From Burkholderiales bacterium (GTDB taxonomy: Bacteria; Pseudomonadota; Gammaproteobacteria; Burkholderiales; JAEUOS01), in NCBI GenBank assembly GCA_947456845.1, contig CANGUJ010000149.1:1-8363 (forward strand): a DNA stretch of 8,363 nt. Direction: 5' to 3'. A model generated the notes under the pieces. It searched no databases and was not told the origin of the DNA. It was given only the letters and a program-made list of their open reading frames with translations. How positions within the stretch are numbered: the first letter of the stretch is position 1; every line of letters starts with the position of its first letter. Shown here piece by piece: positions 7,410-8,363 of the stretch. Both the position numbers and the translations under genes were made by a program.

Positions 7410-8171
7410 CTAGAACTGCACTCGCTGGGTCATCGCACCGTCGACGATCACGTTGGTTCCGCTGATGAAACTCGCGGCGGGGCTGGCCAGGAACACCACC
7501 GCGTTGGCGACTTCTTGCGGCGTGCCCATGCGGCCCATCGGGTTGCGGCCGAGCGCCGCGCGGAACGCCTCCGGGTTGTTCACCTCGACCTTGTTCCAGA
7601 TGCCGTCCTCGAAGTAGACGTTGCCGGGCGACACCATGTTGGCGCGCACGTTCCTGGGCGCCAGGTTGCGCGCCAGCGCCTTCACGTAGGGGGCCAGCGC
7701 CGCCTTGACCGAGGCGTATGCGCGCGGCGGTCCGGCGACTTCCACCGCGCCGGTGGTGCCGACCACCACGATGGCGCCGGCGGTCGATTGCTGGATCATC
7801 GGCAGGGCCGCCTCGATGCCGAACACGGTGGCCATCAGGTCGGTATCCAGTCCGGCGCGCCAGGAGGCTTCGTCCATGCCCTGAGCGAGGGCGCTGACGT
7901 TGGCGACGAAGATGTCGATCCCGCCCAGCGCCTCGCCGGCGGCGGCGATCCAGCGGCGTTGCGCCTCCAGATCGGCCACGTCCACCGTGGCGCCGATGGC
8001 CTTGACGCCCTTGGCCGACAGCGAGACGAGCGCTTCGTCGAGTTGCGCCTGGTTGCGGGCGCAGATCGCCAGATCGCAGCCTTCGCTGGCGAGCAGTTCG
8101 GCGATCGCGCGGCCGATGCCGCGGCTCGCTCCGGTGACGATCGCCTTTTTTCCTTGTAATCCAAGCTGCAT
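7410..8171 (-). CDS. SDR-family NAD(P)-dependent oxidoreductase
   Basis: A complete 253-residue classical short-chain dehydrogenase/reductase, presumably cytosolic. The cofactor-binding loop TGASRGIG is at 13-20. R39, just after the second beta-strand, suggests NADP(H) preference as in FabG-like enzymes. D64 of the DV(A)D motif contacts the adenine in relatives. The catalytic pair is Y152 and K156 in YASVK. The C-terminal signature GRMGTPQEVANAVVFLAS followed by SGTNVIVDGA is typical. Three usual positions are altered: NNAG is NVSA (91-94), the serine 13 residues before the tyrosine is T139, and the structural Asn on helix 4 appears as D111. The substrate cannot be named. It is often automatically called 3-oxoacyl-ACP reductase, but these changes argue against a canonical FabG. 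ATG at 8171 gives the expected SDR N-terminus. It converges on the SecA-like gene with a 15-nt gap and is unrelated to the export block; it may belong with the gene at the right edge. Confidence 0.93.
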   Translation of the reverse strand: MQLGLQGKKAIVTGASRGIGRAIAELLASEGCDLAICARNQAQLDEALVSLSAKGVKAIGATVDVADLEAQRRWIAAAGEALGGIDIFVANVSALAQGMDEASWRAGLDTDLMATVFGIEAALPMIQQSTAGAIVVVGTTGAVEVAGPPRAYASVKAALAPYVKALARNLAPRNVRANMVSPGNVYFEDGIWNKVEVNNPEAFRAALGRNPMGRMGTPQEVANAVVFLASPAASFISGTNVIVDGAMTQRVQF

Positions 8172-8192
8172 GGTGGTGTCTTTCGGTATGTG

Positions 8193-8212
8193 CGGTGTGT
8201 TTCGGTGTGTTT
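8193..8212. repeat. Short tandem repeat in SDR upstream region
   Basis: CGGTGTGTTT occurs twice in direct tandem, and a related TTCGGTATGT lies just before it at 8182-8191, giving a GT-rich stretch with roughly 10-nt spacing. It sits 11-41 nt upstream of the SDR start codon on the coding (-) strand, so it could fall in the promoter or leader region. The rest of the 144-nt spacer 8172-8315 shows no confident promoter or terminator. A regulatory role is speculation. Confidence 0.4.
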
Positions 8213-8315
8213 CAACTCGGCGGCCCGAGGCGGGTTGCGAAGTCGCGATCGGGCGGCACGAGCGGGCAGGGGGCCAGACCCGGCCGGGAAAGGCAGTTTA
8301 GCCCAGCTGTGCCCC

Positions 8316-8363
8316 CTACTTCAGTTCGATGCGCGCGGCCTCGGCCACGCGCCGCCACTTGGC
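8316..8363 (-). CDS. Probable Bug/TctC-family solute-binding protein, C-terminal fragment
   Basis: On the minus strand an open frame runs in from the right edge and ends at TAG (8318-8316). It encodes AKWRRVAEAARIELK. Periplasmic receptors of the tripartite tricarboxylate transporter (Bug/TctC) family very commonly end in a helix of the form KWxxVxxxAxIxxx plus one or two residues, and this fragment fits that pattern. Such proteins bind carboxylates or amides in the periplasm and are especially numerous in Burkholderiales. Only 15 residues are visible, so the assignment rests on that C-terminal resemblance alone. It is oriented like the SDR gene 144 nt downstream and may share a transcript with it. 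Confidence 0.5.
   Translation of the reverse strand, partial: AKWRRVAEAARIELK

Overview
The window is GC-rich throughout (about two thirds G+C or more by eye), with the strong G/C third-position bias of a high-GC proteobacterium. A betaproteobacterium (Burkholderiales or Rhodocyclales type) is the best guess. The support is the TolC/HlyD-type envelope genes, which require an outer membrane, and a 15-residue C-terminal fragment at the right edge that resembles the Bug/TctC solute-binding proteins abundant in that class. No RNA genes, CRISPR arrays, insertion sequences or attachment sites were seen.

Left and centre (1-7394, + strand) is one compact, apparently co-transcribed block of four genes. 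They are: a TolC-family outer-membrane channel (5' end outside the window); an inner-membrane HlyD-type periplasmic adaptor carrying two GAF-like cytoplasmic domains; a polytopic protein joining a PqqD-like domain, an M50 (site-2 protease type) metalloprotease core and a second HlyD-like periplasmic arm; and a SecA-type motor ATPase that stops where the helical scaffold domain should begin. Spacings are 72 nt, 19 nt and an 8-nt overlap. The block has the tripartite envelope-spanning logic of a type I secretion or efflux machine, but no ABC, RND or MFS transporter. A membrane protease and a shortened SecA-like motor stand where the energised pump would be. My interpretation, which is inference, is a dedicated export and processing system for a protein or peptide substrate: PqqD-like domain for recognition, M50 for cleavage, SecA-like ATPase for energy, two adaptor arms plus TolC for the conduit. 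The cargo gene is not in the window and most likely lies to the left of position 1.

Right (7410-8363, - strand) is unrelated and convergent. It holds a complete short-chain dehydrogenase/reductase with atypical active-site residues, a 144-nt spacer with a short GT-rich tandem repeat, and the extreme C-terminus of a probable Bug/TctC-family protein. Only 15 nt separate the stop codons of the SecA-like gene and the SDR gene, and no terminator hairpin is visible there.
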